Source of the DNA: Salinimicrobium flavum
Lineage (GTDB): Bacteria; Bacteroidota; Bacteroidia; Flavobacteriales; Flavobacteriaceae
Direction: 5' to 3'
Length of the DNA stretch: 64,000 nucleotides
Assembly (NCBI RefSeq): GCF_042684505.1
Contig: NZ_JBHULT010000009.1
Span: 176,828 to 240,827, forward strand
Part shown: one piece after another, positions 43,408 to 52,601 of the stretch
Layout: each line of letters begins with the position of its first letter
Numbering within the stretch: position 1 is the first letter of the stretch
Program-made: the position numbers and the translations under genes
The notes under the pieces: model-generated
The model's input: the letters and a program-made list of their open reading frames with translations, nothing else
Told to the model about the DNA's origin: nothing
Database searches by the model: none

Positions 43408-44343
43408 ATGCAAACAATACTGGGATCTGGAGGCCCCATTGGTACCGAACTCGCCAAGGCTCTTACCCGATACACAAACGACATAAGACTGGTGAGCAGG
43501 GTTCCCGTGAAGGTCAATCCTTCAGATGAACTCTTCCCGGCAGACCTTCTGCAGATCCAGGCAGTAAAAAAGGCGGTAAAAGGATCTGAGATAGTCTACC
43601 TAACAGCGGGCCTTCCATACAATTACAGTACCTGGGCAAAAGAATGGCCGGTAATTGTTACCAACGTCATAGAGGCTTGTATGGAATTTGATACAAAACT
43701 GGTGTTTTTCGATAATATGTATCTCTATGATTCAAACCAGCTGGGAAAAATGACCGAGACCGCAACGGTCAATCCTCCTTCTAAGAAAGGGGTGGTAAGA
43801 GCAAAGATAGCCGAGATGATCATGCAGGAGGTATGGACGGGAACACTATCTGCACTCATTGCACGCTCTGCCGACTTCTACGGGCCGGGGATCAAAAACA
43901 ACAGCATATTAATTGAAACGGTATTTAAACCTCTTTCCCAAAATCAAAAAGCGAAGTGGATGGGGTCTGCCCATTACAAACATTCCTTTACCTATACTCC
44001 AGATGCAGGTAAGGCCACTGCCCTGCTGGGTAACACCGAAGATGCCTATGGCCAGGTGTGGCACCTGCCAACAGCCCCAGACCCTTTAACGGGCGAAGAG
44101 TGGGTGAACTGCATAGCCAAAGCCATGGATAAGAAACCGGGTTACTGGGAAATCCCTAAATGGATGGTACGAGCAATGGGGGTTTTCATGCCGATAATGA
44201 GGGAAACTGTGGAGATGATGTACCAATATGAGCAGGATTACGTTTTTGATAGTAGTAAGTTCTGTGACCGCTTTAAAATGAGACCTACCCCCTACAAGGA
44301 AGGAGTCAGGGAGGTGGTACAGGCAGATTTCAGAAACTTATAA
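43408..44343 (+). CDS. NAD-dependent epimerase/dehydratase (atypical SDR)
   Basis: The 311-residue protein begins with MQTILGSGGPIGTELAKAL. The nucleotide-binding motif reads GSGGPIG, a change from the usual GxxGxxG in extended or atypical SDRs. YLTAGLPYNYSTW and VFFDNMYLYDSNQ are typical of epimerase-like members, with an N-Y pair, but the canonical YxxxK motif is not clear. The remaining length (WVNCIAKAMDKKPGYWEIPKW) fits the variable SDR substrate domain. The hydroxyisobutyrate-dehydrogenase-type gene lies 32 bp downstream on the same strand, so a two-gene unit is likely. Substrate unknown. Confidence 0.8.
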   Translation: MQTILGSGGPIGTELAKALTRYTNDIRLVSRVPVKVNPSDELFPADLLQIQAVKKAVKGSEIVYLTAGLPYNYSTWAKEWPVIVTNVIEACMEFDTKLVFFDNMYLYDSNQLGKMTETATVNPPSKKGVVRAKIAEMIMQEVWTGTLSALIARSADFYGPGIKNNSILIETVFKPLSQNQKAKWMGSAHYKHSFTYTPDAGKATALLGNTEDAYGQVWHLPTAPDPLTGEEWVNCIAKAMDKKPGYWEIPKWMVRAMGVFMPIMRETVEMMYQYEQDYVFDSSKFCDRFKMRPTPYKEGVREVVQADFRNL

Positions 44344-44375
44344 AACAGATGAATAACGAAAACATATAGATCTTT

Positions 44376-45221
44376 ATGAAAACAGGATGGATTGGATTGG
44401 GAAAAATGGGAAGCCTCATGTCCCGGAAGTTACTTGAAGCCGGGTATCCACTTTCGGTTTATAACCGCACGAAGAAAAAACAGGAGAGTCTCAAAAAGGA
44501 AGGTGCATCAACGGCCGGTTCCCCCAAAGAACTTTTGGAAACGGTAGATGTGGTTTTCCTAATGGTCTCAGATGATGAGGCCACCCGCCAGCTCTTTGAA
44601 GGAGAGAACGGACTTCTGAAGGCTGAGGTGCAGGGAAAGATCGTGGTTAATATGAGTACCGTTTCGCCGGACATTAGCCGGGAAATGGCTGCTGCCCTAA
44701 GAGAAAAATCCAATTACTACCTTGATGCCCCGGTATCTGGAAGTGTAAAACAAGCCCGGGAAGCTTCCCTTGTGGTGATTGCCGGGGGCGAAAAAGATGT
44801 TTTTGCAAAGGTGAAGCCGCTACTGGAAACTATCGGAAAAAAAGCGATTTTGGTGGGGGAAACCGGTGCCGGAAATGTCACCAAACTCGCTGTGAATACT
44901 TTTCTGGGAATCGTCACTCAGGGTCTGGCCGAAGTCATTTCTTTTTCGGCCACAAAAGGTATCAGGACTGAAGACCTTATGGAGATCATCAACAACAGTG
45001 CTTTAGGAAGTCCTTTTATTAAGATCAAAGGGAATGCAGTAATGGAAGATAATTACGAGGCGGCTTTCACTTTAAGTCACCTGAGCAAAGACCTGAGACT
45101 TGCAAAAGAAGCGGGATTGGATTCCCCTCTGGGCAATGCTACGCATGAAACCTTTATCAGGGCAAATGAAGATCTTGGATCTGAAGATGTCATCTCTATA
45201 ATTAAGAAAATCAGGAAATAA
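44376..45221 (+). CDS. Beta-hydroxyacid dehydrogenase (3-hydroxyisobutyrate dehydrogenase family)
   Basis: The 281-residue NAD(P) enzyme has the GLGKMGSLMSRKLLEAGYPLSVYNRT nucleotide-binding N-terminus, the YLDAPVSGSVKQA substrate loop, and the catalytic lysine in GAGNVTKLAVN (Lys near 169), all diagnostic of the HIBADH/GarR/GLYR family. Members reduce or oxidise small beta-hydroxy acids or succinic semialdehyde. It follows the SDR gene by 32 bp and converges on the efflux genes after a 14-bp gap. Confidence 0.93.
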   Translation: MKTGWIGLGKMGSLMSRKLLEAGYPLSVYNRTKKKQESLKKEGASTAGSPKELLETVDVVFLMVSDDEATRQLFEGENGLLKAEVQGKIVVNMSTVSPDISREMAAALREKSNYYLDAPVSGSVKQAREASLVVIAGGEKDVFAKVKPLLETIGKKAILVGETGAGNVTKLAVNTFLGIVTQGLAEVISFSATKGIRTEDLMEIINNSALGSPFIKIKGNAVMEDNYEAAFTLSHLSKDLRLAKEAGLDSPLGNATHETFIRANEDLGSEDVISIIKKIRK

Positions 45222-45235
45222 GTACCCAAGCCAGG

Positions 45236-46378
45236 TTATTCGGTAATGAGGTTAAAGGCTCCCCGGGTTAGGAAACGGGTATCCTCAGGGAAATCTTTTG
45301 CATTGACGATGCTGATATACCCCTTTCCGGAGGGACCCGGGGTTACTTCGGTTTTTCTAAAAATAAACCCGTCCGGATTATCTTCCTGCAAGACCAGCAC
45401 ATAGTAGAGGTCTTCAATGTTCACCACTGCCTCTTCAGGCAGGGAAAGCAAATATTCAGAAGACGTCTGTATCTCAGCTTCCACATACATTCCGGGATTG
45501 AAAAGGTCTTTATCCTGTTCATTTTTAAGATGGCCGTGAACTTCAATGGTTCGGTTTTCAGTATCTATTGATTTCCCTACCAGGTAGACCTCAGCCTCAT
45601 AAGAAACCTCCGGGTTATCCTGGAGCCTGAAGATGATCTCCTGTCCCTGTTTTACCTTCGGAAGATCACGTTCAAAGATCCTAATCTCGAGGTGAAGGTG
45701 TTCAGGGTCGTTGATCTCAACAACTACATTTGAAGGATCTACATAACTACCAATATTGGCATTCACCCGGGTAATAAATCCGCTGATGGGAGATAGTATG
45801 GTAATAATGGACCTAAGGTTTTCTTCGGCAACTGAATCAGGCTCCATTCCCATGAGCCGCAGTTTCTTTCCTAAGGAATGATACCTGGCTGAAACTACTT
45901 TAAAATCTGATTCTGCCTTTAAAAAGCTTTTTTGGGAAGCAATATTATCTTTTGCCAGATTTTGCTGTCGTTCATAATCTGATTTCAGATATTTTAACTG
46001 CCCTTTGGCTTCCAGATAATCCTGTTGTATCTGAATATATTCGGGATTTTCAAGGGCAAATAAAACTTGTCCCCTGTTCACTTTTTGGCCCGGCAACAGG
46101 TCCAACCGCTTTACATAACCGCCATAATATGGATGAACAGAGGCTTTATATTGAGGAGGAACCTCAAAAACTCCGTTTGCGCTGGCGGTGGTATGGAAAT
46201 TTTGCTGTCGTAATTCCCCAAGTTCCATTCCCGAAGATTCAAACTGGGTGCTGGTAATTTCAAACCGGTTACGGTCAATTTCCTTCGGCTCGGTCTCCTC
46301 TTTCTCTTTCCCGCTGTTGCATGCGGCTATCATCATGACAGGTATAAGAAAAAGGAATGTTTTGATCCTGTTTTTCAT
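45236..46378 (-). CDS. RND efflux periplasmic adaptor (CusB/CzcB-like)
   Basis: The 380-residue protein is a lipoprotein-type adaptor: the signal peptide ends in IAAC-N, and an acidic linker follows. The barrel-sandwich/lipoyl and hairpin regions include VHPYYGGYVKRLDLLPGQKVNRGQVLFAL, a coiled-coil hairpin (YLEAKGQLKYLKSDYERQQNLAK), the second lipoyl half (SPISGFITRVNANIGSYVDP) and a beta-barrel (LHLEIRIFERDLPKVKQGQ). It links the inner-membrane pump to the channel. Its ATG is one base after the stop of the pump-channel fusion gene, so the two are a tight operon. Confidence 0.92.
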   Translation of the reverse strand: MKNRIKTFLFLIPVMMIAACNSGKEKEETEPKEIDRNRFEITSTQFESSGMELGELRQQNFHTTASANGVFEVPPQYKASVHPYYGGYVKRLDLLPGQKVNRGQVLFALENPEYIQIQQDYLEAKGQLKYLKSDYERQQNLAKDNIASQKSFLKAESDFKVVSARYHSLGKKLRLMGMEPDSVAEENLRSIITILSPISGFITRVNANIGSYVDPSNVVVEINDPEHLHLEIRIFERDLPKVKQGQEIIFRLQDNPEVSYEAEVYLVGKSIDTENRTIEVHGHLKNEQDKDLFNPGMYVEAEIQTSSEYLLSLPEEAVVNIEDLYYVLVLQEDNPDGFIFRKTEVTPGPSGKGYISIVNAKDFPEDTRFLTRGAFNLITE

Positions 46379-46379
46379 T

Positions 46380-49300
46380 TTATTGGAGTAAATAGTTCAA
46401 TTCCAGGACTGCACTGTTGTATTTCAACAGATTGTCCAGGTATGACAGTTCAATATTTTTCGCATTTTCCAGCAGCTGTATATACTGGAAAAAATCGATC
46501 TCTCCTCCCTGGAAAGCGAGGTTGGCGTTCTTGATTATTTCCGAAGAAAGATCCTTTCCGGTACCGGTATAGAACTCTACCGCCAGCCGGTATTGCTCGA
46601 TTTCTGTTTGAAGGGCTTGAACACGGCTTATGAGCTTAGAGAGGTAATCTTCCTGTTCCTGCCTCGCCACATCAATGGCGACCTTTGCAGCGTTAATTCG
46701 GGCTCGCTGTGCCCCAAACCACAGCGGTATGGCTATCCCAGCCTGGAACCCGGAATATATTTCGGCGTTTGCAGCATTGTTGGTCCCCCTAAAGACTGAA
46801 AACCGGAGGTCTGGCCATAAGTGTTGTTTTTCAAGGTATAGCAGCCGTTCATTGACCGCCACCGTTTGTTTCTTAAACTCTATTCCCACATGATCTTCCA
46901 ACGGCACAAAATCGGGTTCCAGCACGGGTAAATGGCGTGCTTGTATAACAAAGGTTGTATCTGTCTGCATCCAGCCACCAAGTTCAGCATAGGCTTTTTT
47001 GACCTGGGTCTCACTCTGCCTTCTTAAAAGTGTCATCTCCTGCTGCTTGGCATTCGCGGTAAGCTTTTCCAGATAATTAGTTTCCCCGGTTTCATACCTT
47101 CGGTTTGCCGCATGGGCAAAGCCTGAAAAAAGGCTGTCCAGATAGCGGTAATTCTCATTCACATTCTGCCAGTAGACCACTGAATAATACGCTTTTGAAA
47201 CTTCTTTGGTTATGAATACTTCTTCCAGTTCATACCGCCTCTGCTCCAGACGGGTTCTTTCATTAAAAAGTTTTCTACGGGCATCGTAAACCAGCGGGAA
47301 ACTGAGAGACTGCTCCACACCCCACACCCGCAAGGGCTCCCCATTCTCGGCAATGTTCATTTGATCATAGTTGTAATAGATCCCGGTCTTGTCAATGTCC
47401 CATGCACTGCCGGCAAGTTTCTCACTCTCTTCAACCCTGTCAGCAGCAGCCATTAGCTGCTTGTTATTCTCAAGAGCGATCTCTATTGCCTGCTCCTGAG
47501 AGAGAGGTTCAATCTGTCCAAGCACTGGATTACTGTAGATCATAGAGATCAAAAATAACAGGATCACCGTCACCCCTGCGGAAGGCCGTTTTGGTTTCTT
47601 GCCTTCAAACATGGCATACAGTACCGGCAACACGATCAACGTAAGGGCAGTCGCGGTCACCAGTCCCCCAATCACAACGGTAGCCAATGGCCTTTGCACC
47701 TCAGCCCCGGCAGAAGTAGAAACCGCCATGGGAAGGAATCCAAGCGCGGCTGCAGATGCGGTTAACAGCACCGGCCGCAACCGGTTCATGGTTCCCGTAA
47801 TGACCCTCTTTTTAATATCTTTTATTCCCTGTGCCTTCAAATCCTTAAATTCATCAATCAATACGATACCGTTCAGCACCGCAATTCCAAACAGTGCAAT
47901 GAACCCCACCCCTGCTGAGATACTGAAAGGCATTCCCCTTAGATACAGTAGTAATACTCCTCCCACTGCAGCCAGAGGGATCGCACTATAGATAAGGAGT
48001 GCCTTTTTAACAGAGTTAAAGGCGAAATGCAGCATGATAAAGATAAGAAGCAGGGCGATAGGAACCGCTACCATAAGCCGGTTTTTGGCAGTGCGAAGGT
48101 TCTCGAATTGCCCGCCATAGGTGATATAATATCCCGGTGGAAGTCCTATTTGCTCATTAATGATCTCCCGCACATCGTCAACGACAGATTGCAGATCACG
48201 GTTCCTCACATTTACCCCCACCACTATTCGTCGTTTGGTATCATCCCGGGAGATCTTTGCCGGACCTTTTGAATAAGAAATACTCGCGAATTCGCTTAAA
48301 GGGAGTTGATTGCCATTTGGCAGCTGCACAGTAGTGGTTTCCAGATCTGAGATATCCCCCCGGTGTTCCTTATCGAATCTTAGCACCAGGTCAAACTGTT
48401 TTTCCCCTTCGAATATAGTTCCCGCAGTAGAGCCGGCAAATCCCGTCACGATAAGATCGTTGAGATCTTCAATGTTGAGGCCGTATTTTGCAATTTTCTG
48501 CCGGTCAAATCTTACCGTCATTTGCGGCAGCCCGGTGATCTTTTCAACAATAATATCTGATGCCCCCTCTACATTCTCAATGGCCTTTTGGACCTCAAGA
48601 CCCTTTTGGTACAGCAGGTCAAGATCTTCCCCGAAAATTTTAATGGCGACGTCTGCCCGTACTCCGGTGATCAATTCATTAAATCTCATCTCTATGGGCT
48701 GGGTAAACTCAAAATCCACTCCGGGTATTACAGATAAGGCTTCCTTGAACTCATCGGCCAGTTCGTCTTTACTGCCTGCACTGGTCCATTCCCCTTTGGG
48801 GCGCAACCTGATAATGACATCAGTCTCCTCCATTGACATAGGGTCTGTAGGGACCTCGGCTGCACCAATCCGGCTAACCACCTGTTCTACCTCAGGAAAT
48901 TCCATAAGGATCTTTTCTATCCTGGTGGTGGCTTCAATGGTCTTGCTGAGGGATGTTCCCGTTTTCAACACCGGCTGGATCACAAAATCCCCCTCGTCAA
49001 GGGTAGGCACAAATTCACCGCCCATTCGGGAGAAAAGAATACCTACGGCAATAAGCATTAAAACCGCCAGGACCAGAACAAGTTTTCCTGAACGTAAAGC
49101 CCATTCAATGGAGGGTTTGTAAACTTTTTTAAGGGAGGTCATCAGCCTGGAAGAAATGGTCTTTTTATTAGGGTCTGTAGGTTTAATGAACAGGGCAGAC
49201 ATTACGGGTACATAGGTAAAACAGAAAATGATGGCTCCTATCAGGGCAAAACAAAAAACAAGTGCCATAGGTCTGAACATTTTTCCCTCCACATTGACCA

Positions 49301-50708
49301 GGGAAAGAATCGGGATAAAAACAATAATTATGATGAGTTGACCGAAGATAGCCGAATGCATCATTTTAGAAGCGCCTTTTAAGGTAAGGGCGTCCATCAT
49401 TTTTCTTCGTTTCTTCCCGGTAAGCTCTTTTATCTTATCCCTTTCTGAAGTTATGGTATGAGAAACAAATTCAACGATGATCACCGCACCATCGATAATG
49501 ATCCCAAAATCTATCGCCCCCAGGCTCATGAGGTTGGCGTCTACTCCAAAAATATACATTAGCGAGAGTGCGAAAAGGAGACATAATGGAATCACTGAAG
49601 CAACCACCAGGCCGGAGCGCCAGTTGCCCAGTAATAGTACGACCACAAAGATCACGATAAGACATCCCAGGATAAGATTTTCGGCAATTGTTCCGGTGGT
49701 CTTTCCAATGAGTTCACTGCGTTCCAAAAATGCATTGATCCTTACCCCTTCGGGCAAACCGGGTTGTATTTCTGCCACCCGCTCCTTTACCGCTTTGATC
49801 ACGGCATTGGAATTGGCATCCTTCAGCATCATCACCTGCCCCAGTACCTTTTCCCCTTCCCCGTTACCGGTGATAGCCCCAAATCGGGTAGCGTGGCCAA
49901 ACCCAACTTCAGCAATGTCTTTTACATACACAGGTATCCCTTGACGGGTACTCACAACAATATTTTCTATATCTGCGATCTCTGCTGCCAGACCTTCTCC
50001 GCGGATAAAATAACTCTCGTTACCTTTTTCTATATAACCTCCACCTGCTACAGAATTGTTATTTTCAAGAGCTTTAAAGACTTCTGAAAGAGAAACGTTC
50101 ATTCCCCTGAGCCTTGATGGGTTTACCGCTACTTCATATTGCTTGAGATATCCTCCCCAGGTGTTCACCTCCACCACTCCCGGAATACCTGAAAGCTGAC
50201 GTTTTACAATCCAGTCCTGAATGGTCCTAAGGTCTGTAACCGAATATCTTCCCTTGTATTCAGGCTCCACCTCTAGAACATATTGATAAATCTCACCGAG
50301 TCCCGTACTTACGGGTCCCATAAAAGGAGTTCCAAAACCTTCCGGGATCCTCTCTTCTGCACTTTTGATCTTCTCAGCGATAAGCTGTCTTGGGAGGTAA
50401 GTGCCCATATCGTCATTAAAAACCACAGTCACTACAGAGAGCCCGAATTTGGAGATGGATCTTATCTCCTGCACATCGGGCAGGTTCGCCATCTCGAGTT
50501 CCACCGGGTAGGTCAGGAATTTCTCCACATCCTCTGTTGCCAGATTGCGGGAAGTAGTGATCACCTGCACCTGATTATTGGTAATATCAGGCACGGCACC
50601 AATGGGGATATTTAAAAGGGAATAAGTGCCAAACCCAACAATTGCTGCCATAAAGAGCAGGATGATGAGTTTGTTGCGGATGCTGTATTCAATGATCTTT
50701 TCTAACAT
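46380..50708 (-). CDS. CusA/CzcA heavy-metal RND pump fused to a TolC-like outer-membrane channel
   Basis: From the start chosen at 50708 (MLEKIIEYSIRNKL) the protein is 1442 residues. The first about 1035 are a complete CusA/CzcA-type RND proton/metal antiporter: IPIGAVPDITNNQVQV, the TM4 region NLMSLGAIDFGIIIDGAVIIVEF with acidic proton-relay residues, and a second transmembrane set near the end (ALFGIAVLNGIVLI). A hydrophobic signal-like stretch (VTVILLFLISMIYS..VLGQ) follows, then a full outer-membrane factor of about 378 residues (47516 downward; SQEQAIEIALENN, coiled-coil repeats, PLWFGAQRARINAAK). Pump and channel are thus one polypeptide; the adaptor gene follows. Substrates are probably Cu, Ag, Zn, Co or Cd. 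An earlier ATG at 50735 is possible. Confidence 0.92.
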   Translation of the reverse strand: MLEKIIEYSIRNKLIILLFMAAIVGFGTYSLLNIPIGAVPDITNNQVQVITTSRNLATEDVEKFLTYPVELEMANLPDVQEIRSISKFGLSVVTVVFNDDMGTYLPRQLIAEKIKSAEERIPEGFGTPFMGPVSTGLGEIYQYVLEVEPEYKGRYSVTDLRTIQDWIVKRQLSGIPGVVEVNTWGGYLKQYEVAVNPSRLRGMNVSLSEVFKALENNNSVAGGGYIEKGNESYFIRGEGLAAEIADIENIVVSTRQGIPVYVKDIAEVGFGHATRFGAITGNGEGEKVLGQVMMLKDANSNAVIKAVKERVAEIQPGLPEGVRINAFLERSELIGKTTGTIAENLILGCLIVIFVVVLLLGNWRSGLVVASVIPLCLLFALSLMYIFGVDANLMSLGAIDFGIIIDGAVIIVEFVSHTITSERDKIKELTGKKRRKMMDALTLKGASKMMHSAIFGQLIIIIVFIPILSLVNVEGKMFRPMALVFCFALIGAIIFCFTYVPVMSALFIKPTDPNKKTISSRLMTSLKKVYKPSIEWALRSGKLVLVLAVLMLIAVGILFSRMGGEFVPTLDEGDFVIQPVLKTGTSLSKTIEATTRIEKILMEFPEVEQVVSRIGAAEVPTDPMSMEETDVIIRLRPKGEWTSAGSKDELADEFKEALSVIPGVDFEFTQPIEMRFNELITGVRADVAIKIFGEDLDLLYQKGLEVQKAIENVEGASDIIVEKITGLPQMTVRFDRQKIAKYGLNIEDLNDLIVTGFAGSTAGTIFEGEKQFDLVLRFDKEHRGDISDLETTTVQLPNGNQLPLSEFASISYSKGPAKISRDDTKRRIVVGVNVRNRDLQSVVDDVREIINEQIGLPPGYYITYGGQFENLRTAKNRLMVAVPIALLLIFIMLHFAFNSVKKALLIYSAIPLAAVGGVLLLYLRGMPFSISAGVGFIALFGIAVLNGIVLIDEFKDLKAQGIKDIKKRVITGTMNRLRPVLLTASAAALGFLPMAVSTSAGAEVQRPLATVVIGGLVTATALTLIVLPVLYAMFEGKKPKRPSAGVTVILLFLISMIYSNPVLGQIEPLSQEQAIEIALENNKQLMAAADRVEESEKLAGSAWDIDKTGIYYNYDQMNIAENGEPLRVWGVEQSLSFPLVYDARRKLFNERTRLEQRRYELEEVFITKEVSKAYYSVVYWQNVNENYRYLDSLFSGFAHAANRRYETGETNYLEKLTANAKQQEMTLLRRQSETQVKKAYAELGGWMQTDTTFVIQARHLPVLEPDFVPLEDHVGIEFKKQTVAVNERLLYLEKQHLWPDLRFSVFRGTNNAANAEIYSGFQAGIAIPLWFGAQRARINAAKVAIDVARQEQEDYLSKLISRVQALQTEIEQYRLAVEFYTGTGKDLSSEIIKNANLAFQGGEIDFFQYIQLLENAKNIELSYLDNLLKYNSAVLELNYLLQ

Positions 50709-51028
50709 GACAAGATTATCATTAAAATCTGTCACATCCCAAGCTCACCGGCCTTTTCATTATTTCATCACCCGAAACGGGCTGTAGAATCCTTTTGGGC
50801 TTTGACAATTTGGGGGTCGTATATAAAGGTACGAGGAAATGAGCTCATTTTAAAGAAGAAAAGAAACAGAATTTCAACCTCTTTGAGGAGCAAAAACAGT
50901 CCTTCGGGACCTTCGGTTAGGATATTCTTAGGCCTTTATTAACAACACCTTAACCATTCCCAATGGTAAAACTCTTGGCCAACATCTGTTTTCTTCTGAA
51001 ATTGTATAAGCACTTAAATCCAAAGTTT
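50709..51028. other. Divergent intergenic gap
   Basis: About 320 bp between the efflux operon and the STAS gene should contain both promoters. A GGTCC-type imperfect palindrome (TCCTTCGGGACC near 50901) is visible; I found no convincing promoter consensus and no ORF. Confidence 0.35.
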
Positions 51029-51385
51029 ATGGTTTCTATCCAGACAGCTCAAAATGTGATCTACACAATTGCTGAAGAAAAACTCACCGATGAGGATTAT
51101 GACAGGATCATCCCCCTGCTCCAGGAGAAGGTAAGAAGCTACGGGAAGATACGCTGGTACTTTGAAATGAGTGATTTTGACGGCTGGACGCTAAGTGCCC
51201 TGTGGCGTGATCTTAAATTCGATATTAAAAACCTGGAGAATATTGAAAGGATCGCGATGGTAGGCGAAGAAAAATGGCAGAAGCATCTAACAGAGCTCAT
51301 GAAACCGTTCACGACAGCAAAAATCGAGTTTTTTCCGCTGGCCGAAAGGGAGAGAGCCAGGAACTGGATAGGAAAATTCAAATAA
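51029..51385 (+). CDS. SpoIIAA-like STAS/SEC14 protein
   Basis: From the ATG chosen at 51029 (MVSIQTAQNVIYTIAEEKL) the product is 118 residues and matches the SpoIIAA-like (PF11964-type) STAS/SEC14 fold. Markers are KLTDEDYDRIIPLLQEKVRSYGKIRWYFEMSDFDGWTLSAL and IERIAMVGEEKWQKHL. These small proteins may bind lipids or nucleotides; no clear role is established. The stop codon overlaps the start of the methyltransferase gene (TAATG). An ATG at 50963 would add 22 residues with little similarity to the fold. Confidence 0.85.
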   Translation: MVSIQTAQNVIYTIAEEKLTDEDYDRIIPLLQEKVRSYGKIRWYFEMSDFDGWTLSALWRDLKFDIKNLENIERIAMVGEEKWQKHLTELMKPFTTAKIEFFPLAERERARNWIGKFK

Positions 51386-52014
51386 TGAAGATCGACGAAT
51401 CATACAATGCGTGGGCGAATTCCTATGACTCTGTAGTTAACAGGACCCGGGACCTGGAGGCTCAGGTGATACGCCAAACCTTTTTAAATCCGCACTACGG
51501 AAACATCCTGGAGCTGGGTTGCGGTACCGGAAAGAATACGGAATGGCTTTCTAAAAAAGCAGATTTTGTAGAGGCTTTGGATATTTCCGAAGAGATGATC
51601 GCCAGGGCAAAAGCAAAAATCGCTGCCGAAAATGTCACTTTCAACCATGCTGATATTACCCGGGAATGGCCGGTAAAACCGGGGTGGGCCAATCTTATCA
51701 CCTGCAGCCTCGTCCTGGAACATGTCGAAGAACTTAATTTTATTTTTAAGCAGGCTGCAAGGGCTCTAAAGCGGAAGGGGAAATTCTACATTTGTGAACT
51801 TCATCCCATGAAACAATACTCCGGGAGCCGCGCTAAATATGAATCCGCAGAAGGAGTCCAGATGCCACAGGCGTTTGTGCACCATATTTCAGATTATCTG
51901 AATGCTGCCAGGACTGAAGGTTTTAGTCTCCTCGACCTGAATGAGTATTTTGATGATAAGGAAAATGACAATATCCCCAGGCTGATCTCCCTGGTCTTTG
52001 AAAGCAGGAATTAA
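51385..52014 (+). CDS. Class I SAM-dependent methyltransferase
   Basis: The 209-residue protein (MKIDESYNAWANSYDSVVNR) has the SAM-binding motif ILELGCGTGKNTEWLSKK (about 44-61), then LDISEEMIARAKAK (motif II) and NLITCSLVLEHVEELNFIFKQAARAL (about 100-125). It resembles UbiE/BioC-like small-molecule methyltransferases; the substrate is unknown. Its ATG is coupled to the stop of the STAS gene by a one-base overlap. It converges on the heme oxygenase gene after an 8-bp gap. Confidence 0.9.
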   Translation: MKIDESYNAWANSYDSVVNRTRDLEAQVIRQTFLNPHYGNILELGCGTGKNTEWLSKKADFVEALDISEEMIARAKAKIAAENVTFNHADITREWPVKPGWANLITCSLVLEHVEELNFIFKQAARALKRKGKFYICELHPMKQYSGSRAKYESAEGVQMPQAFVHHISDYLNAARTEGFSLLDLNEYFDDKENDNIPRLISLVFESRN

Positions 52015-52022
52015 AGGAACAT

Positions 52023-52601
52023 TTATTTTACAGCCGCAACTGAAAAACCGGTTTGAAAAACCTTCCTGAAATACCTGAAGGTAGCTTTGGCCATTTGGGT
52101 AGCCTGCTCCTTTTCTTCTTCTGAAAACTCCTGTAATGAAAGTTCCTCCTTAAATTTCTTCCAGGCTGTGATATTATTTTGATCTCCGTTAAAGAAATGG
52201 TGGGAATTAATGTGACTTAACTTTTCGCACCTGGTAACATTTCTCGCCAGGACCATGCCACCCAGGGCAGAACCTTCAACCACGTAGGCCGCACCGTAAG
52301 CCTGGGGCCTGGTTTGACACCGGAAGTCTCCCTCAAAACTGTGTAAAGAAACCGGAACATTAAGTTGCTCCAAATCCTTTGCAAGCTCCTGATGTTTTTT
52401 CCCTTCATAAAATGGTAAATGCCTTGCAATCTCCTCCTCTGTGGTTTTATAAGCCACATAATTCTGGAGCAGTAAAAGTTTATAGGTTGCTTCGTCAATA
52501 CTGTAATCCATTATAAAACGGGCCAGATTCTCCTGCTCTACCTGCTCATGCAGTTCTCTGGTAGCTTTTTTAAGGGTTTCGATCATAGTCTTCATCTTCA
52601 T
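52023..52601 (-). CDS. Heme oxygenase (biliverdin-forming, BphO/HO-like)
   Basis: The 192-residue protein matches the bacterial heme oxygenase fold that opens heme to biliverdin, CO and Fe2+. The proximal heme ligand is H18 in TRELHEQVE, and the distal glycine helix is AYVVEGSALGGMVLAR (about 106-121). The starts at 52601, 52595 and 52586 are all in frame; the first overlaps the upstream response regulator gene by 32 bp. Its place directly after a response regulator and a CheB/CheR kinase, with no phytochrome apparent, is unusual: bacterial HO genes of this type are often next to bacteriophytochromes. Confidence 0.85.
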   Translation of the reverse strand: MKMKTMIETLKKATRELHEQVEQENLARFIMDYSIDEATYKLLLLQNYVAYKTTEEEIARHLPFYEGKKHQELAKDLEQLNVPVSLHSFEGDFRCQTRPQAYGAAYVVEGSALGGMVLARNVTRCEKLSHINSHHFFNGDQNNITAWKKFKEELSLQEFSEEEKEQATQMAKATFRYFRKVFQTGFSVAAVK

